DNA of 64,000 nt from Deltaproteobacteria bacterium (GCA_019311105.1 JAFDDA010000011.1:1-64000), one strand, 5' to 3'; positions 24,450-33,478 are shown, numbered from the stretch's first letter. Translations and numbers: made by a program. The notes: generated by a model from the letters alone, not told the origin.

Positions 24450-25036
24450 CAGGCGTCGTCCGTGGCGTCGGATGGCGTGGGAGGCGCGTGCTCCCGGTCG
24501 TACTCCGAACGCAGAAAGTCGAGGCGTCGCTTCAGCTTGCTCTCGGGCACGAGCAGCGCCTTCTTTTCATAGATCAACTCACCGCGGGTGAACTTGCCGA
24601 GTTCGACTTCGCGGCTCATGACGATCGCTTCCTCGGGGCAGGCTTCCTCGCAGAGACCGCAGAACATGCAGCGCGACATGTCGATGTCGAAGGCCACCGG
24701 GTAGCGCTCGATGCCATGGCCCTCGAGCTCGCCGGGGACGATGCTGATGCAATCCGTGGGGCACGCGAACTCACACAGGCCGCACGCCACGCAGCGGGGC
24801 TGCCCGTTGTCGAGCTGGACGAGCACGGGCTGGCCCCGGAAGGAGTCGGGGAAGTCGAGCTGCTGCTCGGGGTACTGGACCACGAAGGTCGTCCGGTTGC
24901 CCGTGATGAAGCCGCGCAGGTTCCGAAAGAAGTGGCGAGCCGTCACCGCCAGGCCGGCGATGATCATCGGCAGGTAGGTGCGTTCGAGCCACCCGAGATT
25001 CTCTCGACGTTTGACTTTGATGACTCGGCCAGGCAT
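24449..25036 (-). CDS. nuoI: NADH-quinone oxidoreductase subunit I
   Basis: A 195-residue 23-kDa-type ferredoxin subunit. Two [4Fe-4S] motifs are visible, CVACGLCEFACP and CMFCGLCEEACP, which carry clusters N6a and N6b. The N-terminus contains a helix (YLPMIIAGLAVTARHFF) that docks on the membrane arm. The end overlaps the nuoC start by one base, and the start is 12 bases after lipB. The order nuoI-nuoC-nuoD is unusual. Confidence 0.95.
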   Translation of the reverse strand: MPGRVIKVKRRENLGWLERTYLPMIIAGLAVTARHFFRNLRGFITGNRTTFVVQYPEQQLDFPDSFRGQPVLVQLDNGQPRCVACGLCEFACPTDCISIVPGELEGHGIERYPVAFDIDMSRCMFCGLCEEACPEEAIVMSREVELGKFTRGELIYEKKALLVPESKLKRRLDFLRSEYDREHAPPTPSDATDDA

Positions 25037-25048
25037 GGCGCGAGCAAT

Positions 25049-25798
25049 CTAGCCGATGGTCGGCCCCCCGGCGAGGTGCCGACACGCCGATTCGGCCACG
25101 GAATCGCGGGCCTGCACCCAGAGCGTCGCCGCGTCAACGCGTCCGCTCCCCTCGGCCTCGGCGGGCCCGTCAGCCCTCCCCCGCTCGGCCTCGATGGAGG
25201 TCATCTCGACGCCGTGCAGGCCGCACGGGACGATGTTTGCGAAGCCCTCCGGGCCGTTGCAGACGTTGAGGGCGAAGCCGTGCAGCGTCGTCCAGCCCCG
25301 CAGGCCCACCCCGATCGACGCGATCTTGCGGGGCGGCGCGGAGGGCTCGACGAAGACGCCGGTCATCCCGTCGCGCCGGCCCGCCGCAACGCCGGCCTCG
25401 ACCAGCGCCTCGATCAGGATCGCCTCGATCCGGCGAAGGTGGGCGTGGACGTCGGGCTCGCCGCGGGCCTCGAGGTCGAGGATCAGGTAGCCGACCAGCT
25501 GGCCGGGCCCATGCCAGGTCACGTCGCCCCCGCGTGCAACGTCGTGGACCTCGATACCCTGGGCGGCCAGCGCGTCGCGCCCGACGCGGAGGTTCTCGGG
25601 CCGAGCGCTGCGGCCGAGGGTCACCACGGAGGGGTGTTCGAGCAGGAGCAGCACGTCCCCGCACTCCCCGGCACGACGGGCCGCGACCCGCTCGTATTGG
25701 AGCGTCAGAGCCTCGGCGAAGGGGACGCGGCCGAGCCACTCGACCGCGAGGGGCGCCGGCGGCACTGCGATCGGGTGAACCTCGGACGCCATGGCCAT
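25049..25798 (-). CDS. lipB: Octanoyl-ACP: protein N-octanoyltransferase
   Basis: A 249-residue LipB. It transfers octanoate from acyl carrier protein to lipoyl domains, the first step of lipoate assembly; LipA (44.8 kb) completes it. Motifs are HPSVVTLGRSA, RGGDVTWHGPGQLVGYLILDL, the lysine in KIASIGVGLRGW and the catalytic cysteine in VPCGLHGVEMTS. ATG at 25798 (MAMASEV) lies 7 bases after the E2 stop; the track start at 25876 lies inside E2. Sitting beside an E2 with a lipoyl domain makes functional sense. Confidence 0.92.
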   Translation of the reverse strand: MAMASEVHPIAVPPAPLAVEWLGRVPFAEALTLQYERVAARRAGECGDVLLLLEHPSVVTLGRSARPENLRVGRDALAAQGIEVHDVARGGDVTWHGPGQLVGYLILDLEARGEPDVHAHLRRIEAILIEALVEAGVAAGRRDGMTGVFVEPSAPPRKIASIGVGLRGWTTLHGFALNVCNGPEGFANIVPCGLHGVEMTSIEAERGRADGPAEAEGSGRVDAATLWVQARDSVAESACRHLAGGPTIG

Positions 25799-25805
25799 TC
25801 TCGTT

Positions 25806-27059
25806 CTAGAGGTCGAAGTCGGCTTCTTCGAGCAGCTCTCGCACACGGAACAGGAACCCGTTCGCCGGCGAGCCATCCACGGCGCGATGATCGTACGAGA
25901 GCGCCAGATGCATCATGGGCCGGACCACGATGGCCTCGGCGCCGTCGAGGTCGCGCACGACGGGCCGTTTCACGATCTCGCCCATGCGCAGGATGCCCAC
26001 CTGGGGCTGGTTGATGATCGCGAAGCCGTAGAGGTTTCCCTGACGCCCCGGGTTCGAGATGGTGAAGCTGCCACCACGCAGCTCGTCGGGCAGGATCTTG
26101 CGGTTGCGGGCGCGGCTCGAGAGGTCTTCGATCGCCGCGGCCAGGCCGGTGAGCGAGAACCGGTCGGCATTGCGGACCACCGGGACCACGAGGCCCTTCT
26201 CGGTCTCGACCGCGACGCCCACGTTCACGTCACGCTTCTCGATGATGGAGTCCTCGACCACCGAGGCGTTGAGTGCCGGGAACTCGCGCAGCGCCTTCAC
26301 CGTGGCGGCCACGATGAAGGGCAGGAACGTCAGCGAGTAGCCGTTCTGCTTCTTGAACCCACCCTTGTGGGCGTCGCGCAGGCTCGCGACGGCACCCATG
26401 TCGATCTCGGCCACCGTGCCGACGTGGGGGCTGGTGCGCTTCGAGAGCACCATGTGCTCGGCGACGATGCGCCGCAGGGGCGACATCGGGACGACCTTGT
26501 CGCCCTCCTGCAACGCGTAGGTCATGTAGGGCGGCAGCGCGCCGCCCGCGGGCCGGGTCGCGGAAGGCCGGGGGGCCGGGGGCGCCGGTGCTGCGGCGGG
26601 AGGCTGCGGGGCGGCGCCGTGGCGCGCCACGTCCTGCTTGGTCACACGTCCGGCGTCGCCGCTGCCCTGCACGCTGGCGAGATCGACCCCCTGCTCTTCA
26701 GCCATCTTGCGCGCCACGGGCGTCGCCCGAGGCGCATCGGCTGCGGCGTTGGAGGCGGGCTTAGCGGGCTCGGCTTCCGGCTTGGCTGCGGCAGCCGTCG
26801 GCGTCGACGCCCCGGCCGAGGCCCCTTCCGCGATGCGCGCCACGACGGTGCCCACCGTCACGGTCGCGCCCTCCGCCGCGAGGATCTTCTCCACCACGCC
26901 GGCCACCGGCGAGGGCAGCTCGGCGTCGGCCTTGTCGGTGGTGACTTCGACGAGAGGCTGATCGACTTCGACGCGATCGCCTTCCTTCACGAGCCACACC
27001 CCGATGGTGGCTTCGACGACACTCTCACCCAGGGAGGGCAGTTCGACGTCCGTGGCCAT
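25806..27059 (-). CDS. Dihydrolipoamide acyltransferase (E2 of a 2-oxoacid dehydrogenase complex)
   Basis: A 417-residue E2. One lipoyl domain spans residues 1-78, with the lipoylated lysine in TTDKADAE. An alanine/proline-rich linker follows, then the E1/E3-binding domain (ATPVARKMAEEQGVDL) near residue 120 and a second linker. The catalytic domain ends with the active-site motif DHRAVDG. The start is ATG 27059, 11 bases after lpd. The acyl group (acetyl, succinyl or branched-chain) cannot be fixed from sequence; the lipoyl domain looks slightly SucB-like. No E1 gene lies in the window. Confidence 0.9.
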   Translation of the reverse strand: MATDVELPSLGESVVEATIGVWLVKEGDRVEVDQPLVEVTTDKADAELPSPVAGVVEKILAAEGATVTVGTVVARIAEGASAGASTPTAAAAKPEAEPAKPASNAAADAPRATPVARKMAEEQGVDLASVQGSGDAGRVTKQDVARHGAAPQPPAAAPAPPAPRPSATRPAGGALPPYMTYALQEGDKVVPMSPLRRIVAEHMVLSKRTSPHVGTVAEIDMGAVASLRDAHKGGFKKQNGYSLTFLPFIVAATVKALREFPALNASVVEDSIIEKRDVNVGVAVETEKGLVVPVVRNADRFSLTGLAAAIEDLSSRARNRKILPDELRGGSFTISNPGRQGNLYGFAIINQPQVGILRMGEIVKRPVVRDLDGAEAIVVRPMMHLALSYDHRAVDGSPANGFLFRVRELLEEADFDL

Positions 27060-27070
27060 CTTTCTCCTCG

Positions 27071-28471
27071 CTAGAAGTTGATCGAGCGACCCTCGGCGGA
27101 CAGGGCCGCCTCGAGGATCGCCTCCGACAGGGTCGGATGGGCATGGGACGTGGCCGCGACTTCGGCCGTCGTCGCTTCGAGCGTCATCGCCAGGCCCATC
27201 TCCGCCACGAGCTCGGTGGCGCCGTAGCCGATGATGTGGGCGCCGACGATCTCGTTGTAGCGGGGCTCGGCGATGATCTTCACGAAGCCCGCGGTGTGGC
27301 CCGTGGCGATGGCCTTGCCCGAGGCCGTGAAGGGGAACTTGCCCACGCGGATCTCGTCGCCGAACTCCTGGCGTGCCTGGGCTTCGGTGCGGCCGATCCA
27401 CGCGACCTGGGGCTGGCAGTAGATGCAGCCCGGGATCTTGAAGTGGTCGAGCGGCGGGCGGGAGACCTCGGCCAGGAACTCCATGGCGGCCACGCCCTCT
27501 TCGGACGCCTTGTGGGCCAACAGCGGCGGGCCCGCCACGTCGCCGATGGCCGAGATCGTCGACACCGTGGTGCGCAGCTTCTCGTTCACCGGGATGAAGC
27601 CGCGCCGGTCGAGCTCGATGCCGGCCTCTTCGAGGCCCAGCCCTGCGGAGTTCGGCGTGCGCCCGATGGCGACGAGCACGTGATCGGCGTCGATCTCCGC
27701 GGATTCCTCGCCGCGCGTGACGTCGATCTTCACGCCACCGTTCACCTTCTTCACACGCTCGAAGCGCGTGCCGAGCTGGACGTCGATCTTCTTGCGTCGG
27801 AATTCGCGCTGGAGCGCCTGGGCCACGTCCGGGTCGGCGCCCGGCAGCATCTGGTCCGCCATCTCGAGCATCGTGACCTGCGAGCCATAGTTCGCGTAGA
27901 CGTACGCGAACTCCACGCCGACGGCGCCCGCCCCGATGATCACGAGCCGCTCGGGGACCCGCTTGGATTCGAGCGCCTCGCGAGAGGTCGAGATCGCATC
28001 GCCGTCGACTTCGAGCCCAGGCAGGATGAGTTCACCCGAACCCGTCGCCACCACGATGTGGGCGGCTTCGAGCGTGCGCGGCGCCGCGCCCTCGACCTCC
28101 ACCGTCGTCTTGCCGGCGACGCGGCCGCGACCGGCGATGAATTCGATCTGGTTCTTCTTGAGCAGGCCCTGGACGCCCTTGCCCAGGCGGTCGGCGCACT
28201 TGCGGCTGTGGTCGATGACCTTGCCATAGTCGAGTTCGAGCTTCCCGGCGCGAACGCCGAAGGTCTCGCCCTTCTGGCGCAGGGTCTCAATCAGCTCCGC
28301 GCCGGTCAGCAGGGCCTTGGAGGGGATGCAGCCCCAGTTGAGGCACACGCCGCCGGGGCGGTCCGCCTCGATGACGGCGGCCTTCATGCCGAGCTGGGCC
28401 GCACGGATGGCGCTGACGTAACCGCCCGGGCCGGAGCCGATCACCACGACGTCGAATCGTTCCGCAGCCAC
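27071..28471 (-). CDS. lpdA: Dihydrolipoyl dehydrogenase (E3)
   Basis: A 466-residue FAD/NAD flavoprotein. The FAD-binding GSGPGGYVSAIRAAQLG, the redox disulfide GGVCLNWGCIPSKAL, the NAD-binding GAGAVGVEFAYVYANYG and the C-terminal catalytic HAHPTLSE are intact. It reoxidises lipoyl groups on the neighbouring E2. GTG at 28471 follows AGAGGGGG with good spacing and is preferred to the GTG at 28507. It lies 55 bases after nuoB and 11 bases before E2. Confidence 0.93.
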   Translation of the reverse strand: MAAERFDVVVIGSGPGGYVSAIRAAQLGMKAAVIEADRPGGVCLNWGCIPSKALLTGAELIETLRQKGETFGVRAGKLELDYGKVIDHSRKCADRLGKGVQGLLKKNQIEFIAGRGRVAGKTTVEVEGAAPRTLEAAHIVVATGSGELILPGLEVDGDAISTSREALESKRVPERLVIIGAGAVGVEFAYVYANYGSQVTMLEMADQMLPGADPDVAQALQREFRRKKIDVQLGTRFERVKKVNGGVKIDVTRGEESAEIDADHVLVAIGRTPNSAGLGLEEAGIELDRRGFIPVNEKLRTTVSTISAIGDVAGPPLLAHKASEEGVAAMEFLAEVSRPPLDHFKIPGCIYCQPQVAWIGRTEAQARQEFGDEIRVGKFPFTASGKAIATGHTAGFVKIIAEPRYNEIVGAHIIGYGATELVAEMGLAMTLEATTAEVAATSHAHPTLSEAILEAALSAEGRSINF

Positions 28472-28526
28472 GGGCCCCCTCTGGCCTGGATGCCCCGCGT
28501 CCCTCACGGGTTCGCGGTGGGGTCGG

Positions 28527-29099
28527 TCAGGCGACCGGCTTCTCGGGTTGGGCGAGTTCGAGGTCCGCGATCTCGCGGTGGCGCCCGTCTGCGGGGACGC
28601 GCTCGAGTTGGACGCGATCCTGGAGCTTCATCAAGCCGTCGAGCACCGCCTCGGGCCGCGGCGGGCAACCCGGGATGTAGAGATCGACGGGAATGATCGT
28701 ATCGATGCCCTGGACGGTCGAGTAGTTGTTGTAGGGGCCGCCCGAAGTCGTGCAGGCTCCGAAGGCAATGACCCACTTGGGCTCGGTCATCTGGTCGTAG
28801 ACCTTCTTCAAGATGGGAGCCTGGCGATGGCTGATGGTCCCGACGACCCAGAGGAGGTCGGCCTGGCGCGGCGAGAAGCGCGGGAGCGCACAACCGAAGC
28901 GGTCGAGGTCGTAGCGCGGCCCGGCCACGGACATGAACTCCATGCCGCAACAGGCGGTCACGAAGGGGTACATGAACATCGAGTACTTGCGAGCCCAGGC
29001 CAGCGCGTCTTCCAGGCGGGTCGTCTGGAAGGTTTCCCCGCCCTGGCGGAGGAACTCGTGAGCTTCGCGGCGATGTCGGGTCTCGGGCTGGATCGGCAT
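28527..29099 (-). CDS. nuoB: NADH-quinone oxidoreductase subunit B
   Basis: A 190-residue PSST-type subunit carrying the terminal cluster N2. Its ligands are the tandem cysteines in TACCGMEFM, the cysteine in GACTTSGG and the cysteine in YIPGCPPRPE. ATG at 29099 is preferred to the upstream TTG at 29111. It is the first gene of the nine-gene minus-strand run and is divergent from the Pcs-like gene 42 bases away. NuoA, the usual upstream partner, is absent here. Confidence 0.95.
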   Translation of the reverse strand: MPIQPETRHRREAHEFLRQGGETFQTTRLEDALAWARKYSMFMYPFVTACCGMEFMSVAGPRYDLDRFGCALPRFSPRQADLLWVVGTISHRQAPILKKVYDQMTEPKWVIAFGACTTSGGPYNNYSTVQGIDTIIPVDLYIPGCPPRPEAVLDGLMKLQDRVQLERVPADGRHREIADLELAQPEKPVA

Positions 29100-29140
29100 G
29101 GGAATCGCCAATATAGCGGCTGGGGTAGGATTGGCACCGG

Positions 29141-29902
29141 ATGACCGGCCCCGAGACCGACGCAGCTCCGGCGGAAACCGCCGAGACAGCCCGCCCGGAG
29201 CGCCAACAGCTGGCCGCGGCGTGGAGCGTCCACCTCTTCACCGCAACGGGTGCCGTCGTCGGGACCATGGCGCTGCTCGCCATCTTCGCCGGCGACTATC
29301 ACCGCGCCGCCCTGCTGATGCTCGTAGCCCTGGCGATCGATTCGGTGGACGGCACGCTGGCCCGCCGCGCGCGCGTCTCCGAGGTGATCCCCGGCTTCGA
29401 CGGGCGCCGCCTCGACGACATGGTCGACTTCTTCAACTACGTCCTGGTCCCCATGGTCTTCGTGGTAACGGCCGGCCTGGTGGGCTCGTGGGTTTGGATC
29501 GTGCCGCCGATCCTCGCCAGCGCGTACGGGTTCTCGCAGTCCAACGCCAAGACCGAGGACGACTTCTTCCTCGGCTTCCCCTCCTATTGGAACGTGGTGG
29601 CGCTCTACCTGTGGATCTTCGAAGTCGCCGCCTGGACGGGCGCTGCGGTCCTCCTCGCCCTGGCCATCGCCGTCTTCGTCCCGCTGAAATACGTCTATCC
29701 CAGCAAGGCGCCGCGCCTGAGGCGCACGACCAACACCCTGGGAACGATCTGGGTCATCGTGTTCGCGGTAGCGGTGGCGTTCCGCGAGGCGACCGCGTCC
29801 TTCCACCTGGCGGAACTCACCCTCGCCTTCCCCGCCTACTACGTTGCGATCTCCGCATGGCTCGGAGGCTGGCGGCGAACCCGCCCCCTGCAGCGCCACT
29901 AG
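29141..29902 (+). CDS. CDP-alcohol phosphatidyltransferase, phosphatidylcholine synthase-like
   Basis: A 253-residue membrane enzyme with about eight hydrophobic segments. The CDP-alcohol phosphotransferase motif is split as DSVDGTLARRARVSEV and GRRLDDMVDFFNY, matching D-G-x2-A-R-x8-G-x3-D-x3-D. The later segments DDFFLGFPSYWNVVALYLW are typical of bacterial phosphatidylcholine synthase, which joins CDP-diacylglycerol to choline. A related headgroup cannot be excluded. Its stop codon lies in the left arm of a 164-nt hairpin. Confidence 0.8.
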   Translation: MTGPETDAAPAETAETARPERQQLAAAWSVHLFTATGAVVGTMALLAIFAGDYHRAALLMLVALAIDSVDGTLARRARVSEVIPGFDGRRLDDMVDFFNYVLVPMVFVVTAGLVGSWVWIVPPILASAYGFSQSNAKTEDDFFLGFPSYWNVVALYLWIFEVAAWTGAAVLLALAIAVFVPLKYVYPSKAPRLRRTTNTLGTIWVIVFAVAVAFREATASFHLAELTLAFPAYYVAISAWLGGWRRTRPLQRH

Positions 29903-30062
29903 AACCCGTCTCACAAACCCCTCGGTCGCCAGACACTCGCCTTCGCCCCGATCTCCGCGTTCCGAAATCTCGCCGTGGCTGGCCAGGACTGCGATTTCGC
30001 GCCTTGATCTCGGGCCGAACTGGAGCGTCTGGCTCGGTCGGAGTTTGCGAGATGGGTTCTAG
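29899..30062. repeat. 164-nt imperfect hairpin element
   Basis: The two ends, CTAGAACCCGTCTCACAAAC and its near-complement at 30043-30062, differ at two of 20 positions, and the pairing continues inwards (GCCAGAC-x-CTC, TTCG-x-CCC, CGAAATC) to a loop near 29980. The entire spacer between the Pcs-like gene and hemH folds on itself. It could be a MITE-like repeat, a structured RNA or a bidirectional terminator. It overlaps the Pcs-like stop codon. Confidence 0.75.
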
Positions 30063-30100
30063 CGCCGCCGCCCCCCATCGCCACGCCCCACGCGTGTGGC

Positions 30101-31141
30101 ATGCTCCGCTCCATGCCCGATGGCCGAACCGGCGTGCTGCTCATCAACCTCGGAACGCCCGACTCCCCGTCGACGCGCGACGTGCGGCGCTACCTGCGAG
30201 AGTTCCTCTCGGACCCGCGCGTGATCGACAGCGCCGCGGTGCCGCGTTGGCTGCTGGTCAATCTGGTGATTGCGCCGTTCCGTCCACGCAAGGCCGCGGC
30301 GGCCTACCGCAAGATCTGGGGCCCGGGGGGCTCGCCGCTGTGGGTGCATGGGATCGCGCTGCGCGATGCCGTCGCGAAGACCCTTGGTGACGCCTACGTC
30401 GTCGAGCTCGCGATGCGCTACCGGAGCCCGTCGATCCCCGAAGCCCTCGAGCGGCTCGTCGCGGCGGACGTCGACCACGTGGTGGCGTTGCCGCTCTTCC
30501 CGCAGTGGGCCGACTCGTCGACGGGGTCCGCGGTGGCCTGCCTGGAGGACGCGGCGGATACCCTCGCCCATGCGCCGCCGGTCGAGACCCTGCCGGCCTT
30601 CTTCGACGACCCGGGCTTCCTCGAAGCCTTCGAGCAGGTCGCGCGGCCCGTGCTTGCCGAGGCCCGACCCGACCACGTGCTCTTCAGCTATCACGGCCTG
30701 CCGGAGCGGCAAATCCGCGCGGCCGACCCGACCGCGAGCCATTGCCTCTCCCGGGACGATTGCTGCGAGGCACCCGGCCCTTCGCTCGCGCGCTGCTACC
30801 GCGCCCAGTGCTATGCGACGACCTCGAGCCTGGCGGGCGCCCTCGGGCTCGGGCCCGACGACCACTCGATCGCGTTCCAATCGCGCCTCGGCCGGACGCC
30901 CTGGATCCGCCCCTACACCGACCACGCGCTGCCGGAGCTCGCGGCGCGCGGGGTGCGCCGCATCGTGATCTTCTGCCCCTCCTTCGTGGCGGACTGTCTC
31001 GAGACCCTCGAGGAGATCGGGATCCGCGCCCGCGAGCAATGGCTCGGCCTCGGCGGTGAAGCGCTCACGCTCGTCCCGTCCTTGAACACACACCCGCGGT
31101 GGGTCGAGGCCGTCGCAGGGATGGTTCGGAGAGCGCTCTAA
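30101..31141 (+). CDS. hemH: Ferrochelatase
   Basis: A 346-residue ferrochelatase that inserts iron into protoporphyrin IX, the last step of protohaem synthesis. Motifs are LLINLGTPDSP, the histidine in FSYHGLPERQI, and the acidic LETLEEIG near the C-terminus. A cysteine cluster, CLSRDDCCEA and CYRAQC, lies around residues 215-235; such internal cysteines ligate a [2Fe-2S] cluster in some bacterial ferrochelatases (for example in Myxococcus). ATG 30101 or 30113 could serve. It faces hemG, ending 5 bases from its stop. Confidence 0.92.
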   Translation: MLRSMPDGRTGVLLINLGTPDSPSTRDVRRYLREFLSDPRVIDSAAVPRWLLVNLVIAPFRPRKAAAAYRKIWGPGGSPLWVHGIALRDAVAKTLGDAYVVELAMRYRSPSIPEALERLVAADVDHVVALPLFPQWADSSTGSAVACLEDAADTLAHAPPVETLPAFFDDPGFLEAFEQVARPVLAEARPDHVLFSYHGLPERQIRAADPTASHCLSRDDCCEAPGPSLARCYRAQCYATTSSLAGALGLGPDDHSIAFQSRLGRTPWIRPYTDHALPELAARGVRRIVIFCPSFVADCLETLEEIGIRAREQWLGLGGEALTLVPSLNTHPRWVEAVAGMVRRAL

Positions 31142-31145
31142 CGCG

Positions 31146-32441
31146 TCAGGCCTGAAGCAGGCCTCGGGCAGCCGCGACACCCGAGGCCAACGTGTCGGCA
31201 ACCGACACGCCGCGCACCCACGAACCCGCGACCGAAAGGCCACGGTCCGCGAGCCGCGCCTCCACGCCGGCTACGCGCCGTGGGTGATCCGGGCCGGGCT
31301 GGGGCACGGCGCGCGCCCAGCGCAGGGTGCGCAGGATCTCGGGCGGGTCGCTCGGGCCGAGGGTCACATCGAGGTCTGCGTAGAGGCGCTCGCGAAGAAC
31401 GTCGTCAGGTACGTCCACCACTTCGGGCCAGCGCACACCGCCGATCATGCAGGTCAGCAGGGCGCGACCTTCCGGGGCGCGACCCGGGAAGAGGTTCGAG
31501 AGGAACAAGCAGCCGAGGAGTCCGAGGCCGGCAGCGCGCGGAACGAGGAAGCCGAAGCCTTCGACGGGCTCGCTCGCGCGCGTGGGGTCGATGCCGAGGT
31601 GGCACACGGCCAACGGCGCGTACTCGATGCCGGCCAGGGCGGTGCTCGCCTCGGCGTCGAGCGCGCGGACGAGCCCCGCCGCCACGTAGGCCGGCACGGC
31701 GAGGACGACGCGATCCGACCACAGTGCCTCGTTGCCGCGTGAAGTCTCGACGCGCAGCCCGGCGCCGTCCCGTGCGATGGAGGAAACCTCCGTCCCGAGC
31801 GCCACGGCTTCACCGAGGTCCGCCGCAAGCCGCGCCGGCAAGTCGCCGAGCCCTCCCGCGCAGGAATGGATGCCCGGCAATGCGGCCGCGCCCGCAGAGT
31901 TCCGTGCGGCAAACATCCCGCGCACGATGGAGCCGCTGCGCCGCTCGGCTTCGACGAGGCTCGGGAAGACCGCTTCCGCGCCGAGACGGCGCTCGTCGCC
32001 GCCGTAGACGCCGGTCAGGAAGGGCCCGACCAGTCGCTCGACCGCCTCCGCGCCGAGACGGCGGCCGATGAACTCCGCCACGGTCTCGTCGGTGGGGTCG
32101 CCGCGCCGCACGAACGGTTCGGACAGGATACGCAGCTTGCCCTTGGCCGATACCAGTGGCGTCCGCGCCGCCGAGCCCGGGCCCAGGGGGAACGGGACGA
32201 TCCGACCGTCGTGAAAGACGCCGCGCAGCCGATTCGCCGGCGCCGCGGGGACGAGCTGCGACTCGAGCTCCAGGTCCGAGAAGGCTGCGCGCGCCGGGCC
32301 GGGGACACGCAACGTGTTCGGGAGCACACGGACGTCGAGCCCAGCCCGTCGCAGAGTCGCGGCCGCCGCCAGGCCCGCGATCCCCGCACCGATGACCAGC
32401 GCATCGACACGGGTAGCAGCGGACGGAGCCACCGCGCTCAT
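31146..32441 (-). CDS. hemG: Protoporphyrinogen oxidase with an internal deletion
   Basis: A 431-residue oxygen-dependent HemG/HemY-type flavoprotein. The FAD dinucleotide motif VIGAGIAGLAAA is present, as are FIGRRLGAEAVERLVGPF, GIHSCAGGLGDLP and the C-terminal GSWVRGVSVADTLASG. Oddity: directly after VRVL the chain jumps to PNTLRVPG, so about 24 residues that normally hold the FAD ribose-binding glutamate and the GG motif are missing, in frame. ATG 32441 overlaps the hemE stop by 4 bases; the long ORF-track N-terminus is antisense to hemE. Activity is doubtful if the deletion is real. Confidence 0.88.
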   Translation of the reverse strand: MSAVAPSAATRVDALVIGAGIAGLAAAATLRRAGLDVRVLPNTLRVPGPARAAFSDLELESQLVPAAPANRLRGVFHDGRIVPFPLGPGSAARTPLVSAKGKLRILSEPFVRRGDPTDETVAEFIGRRLGAEAVERLVGPFLTGVYGGDERRLGAEAVFPSLVEAERRSGSIVRGMFAARNSAGAAALPGIHSCAGGLGDLPARLAADLGEAVALGTEVSSIARDGAGLRVETSRGNEALWSDRVVLAVPAYVAAGLVRALDAEASTALAGIEYAPLAVCHLGIDPTRASEPVEGFGFLVPRAAGLGLLGCLFLSNLFPGRAPEGRALLTCMIGGVRWPEVVDVPDDVLRERLYADLDVTLGPSDPPEILRTLRWARAVPQPGPDHPRRVAGVEARLADRGLSVAGSWVRGVSVADTLASGVAAARGLLQA

Positions 32442-33478
32442 CCGGCCGAAGTGTCGGCCAGGGCTCGGGCCGCGTCGGTGAAGGCCTGCACGCCTTCCAC
32501 CGGTGTGTCGGGGTGGCAGCCGTGGCCGAGGTTCAGGATATGGCCGCGCGCGCCCTGCCCTGCCTCGGCGATGTCGCGGACGCGCCGGAAGATCTCCTCG
32601 CGCGGTGCGTGCAGGGCCGTCGGGTCGAGATTGCCCTGGATGCTGACACGCGAGCCCGCGCGCCGGGCCACGTCCGCCAGGTCGAGACGCCAGTCGAGGG
32701 AAACGACGTCGGGGCCCGCCTCGATCATGGAGTCGACCACGTGCCCCCCGTCGGTCACGTAGAGGATCAGAGGCGCCCGAGCGCGATCGAGAGACTCCGC
32801 AATCCGCTGATGAACGGGCAGCACCCACTCACGGTAGTCCTCGGGCGAGAGCAGCCCTGCCCACGTGTCGAAGAGTTGGACGGCCTGGGCGCCCGCTTCG
32901 ATCTGTGCGTTCAGGTAGGCCACGGTCATCTCGGTCAAGCGTCCGAGCAGCTCACGCAGGACGGCGGGCTCGCGGTGCATCATGCGCTTCAGGGTGCTGA
33001 AGTGGCGCGAGCCCTGGCCCTCGACCAGGTAGCAGGCGAGGGTGAATGGCGCGCCGGCGAAGCCGAGCAGCGGAACGTTGCGGGTTTCGAGCTCGGCGCG
33101 CAGGGTGCGCAGGATTTCGAAGACGTAGGGCACGGAGTCGCGCGGGTCGGGGTTCGCGAGTTTCTCGACGGCCTCGAGGCTGCGCAGTGGCTCCGCCACG
33201 ACGGGGCCGGGCTGGAAGTCGAGCTCGACGCCCATGCCGGAGACCGGCACGAAGATGTCGGAGAAGAAGATCACGGCCTCGCTGCCGACCAGATCGAGGG
33301 GTTGGAGCGAAACCGCGACGGCGCGGTCGACGTCGCGACACATGTCGAGGAACGCCACGCCTTTGCGCAAGGCGCGGTACTCGGGCAGGTAGCGCCCGGC
33401 CTGGCGCATCAGCCACACGGGGGGCCGGTCCACCGGCTCACCGCGGCACGCGGCCAACAACCGCTCGCTGCAGTTCAT
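32438..33478 (-). CDS. hemE: Uroporphyrinogen decarboxylase
   Basis: A 346-residue enzyme that converts uroporphyrinogen III to coproporphyrinogen III. The N-terminal signature PPVWLMRQAGRYLPEY, FSDIFVPVSGMG, GFAGAPFTLACYLVEG and the C-terminal ILNLGHGCHPDTPVE are all intact. ATG 33478. It is translationally coupled to hemG by a 4-base overlap. Together with hemG and the convergent hemH it makes a haem-biosynthesis cluster. Confidence 0.95.
   Translation of the reverse strand: MNCSERLLAACRGEPVDRPPVWLMRQAGRYLPEYRALRKGVAFLDMCRDVDRAVAVSLQPLDLVGSEAVIFFSDIFVPVSGMGVELDFQPGPVVAEPLRSLEAVEKLANPDPRDSVPYVFEILRTLRAELETRNVPLLGFAGAPFTLACYLVEGQGSRHFSTLKRMMHREPAVLRELLGRLTEMTVAYLNAQIEAGAQAVQLFDTWAGLLSPEDYREWVLPVHQRIAESLDRARAPLILYVTDGGHVVDSMIEAGPDVVSLDWRLDLADVARRAGSRVSIQGNLDPTALHAPREEIFRRVRDIAEAGQGARGHILNLGHGCHPDTPVEGVQAFTDAARALADTSAG

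Noticed and set aside
24488-26014. 508-residue plus-strand ORF
   Set aside because: Antisense shadow of nuoI, lipB and E2.
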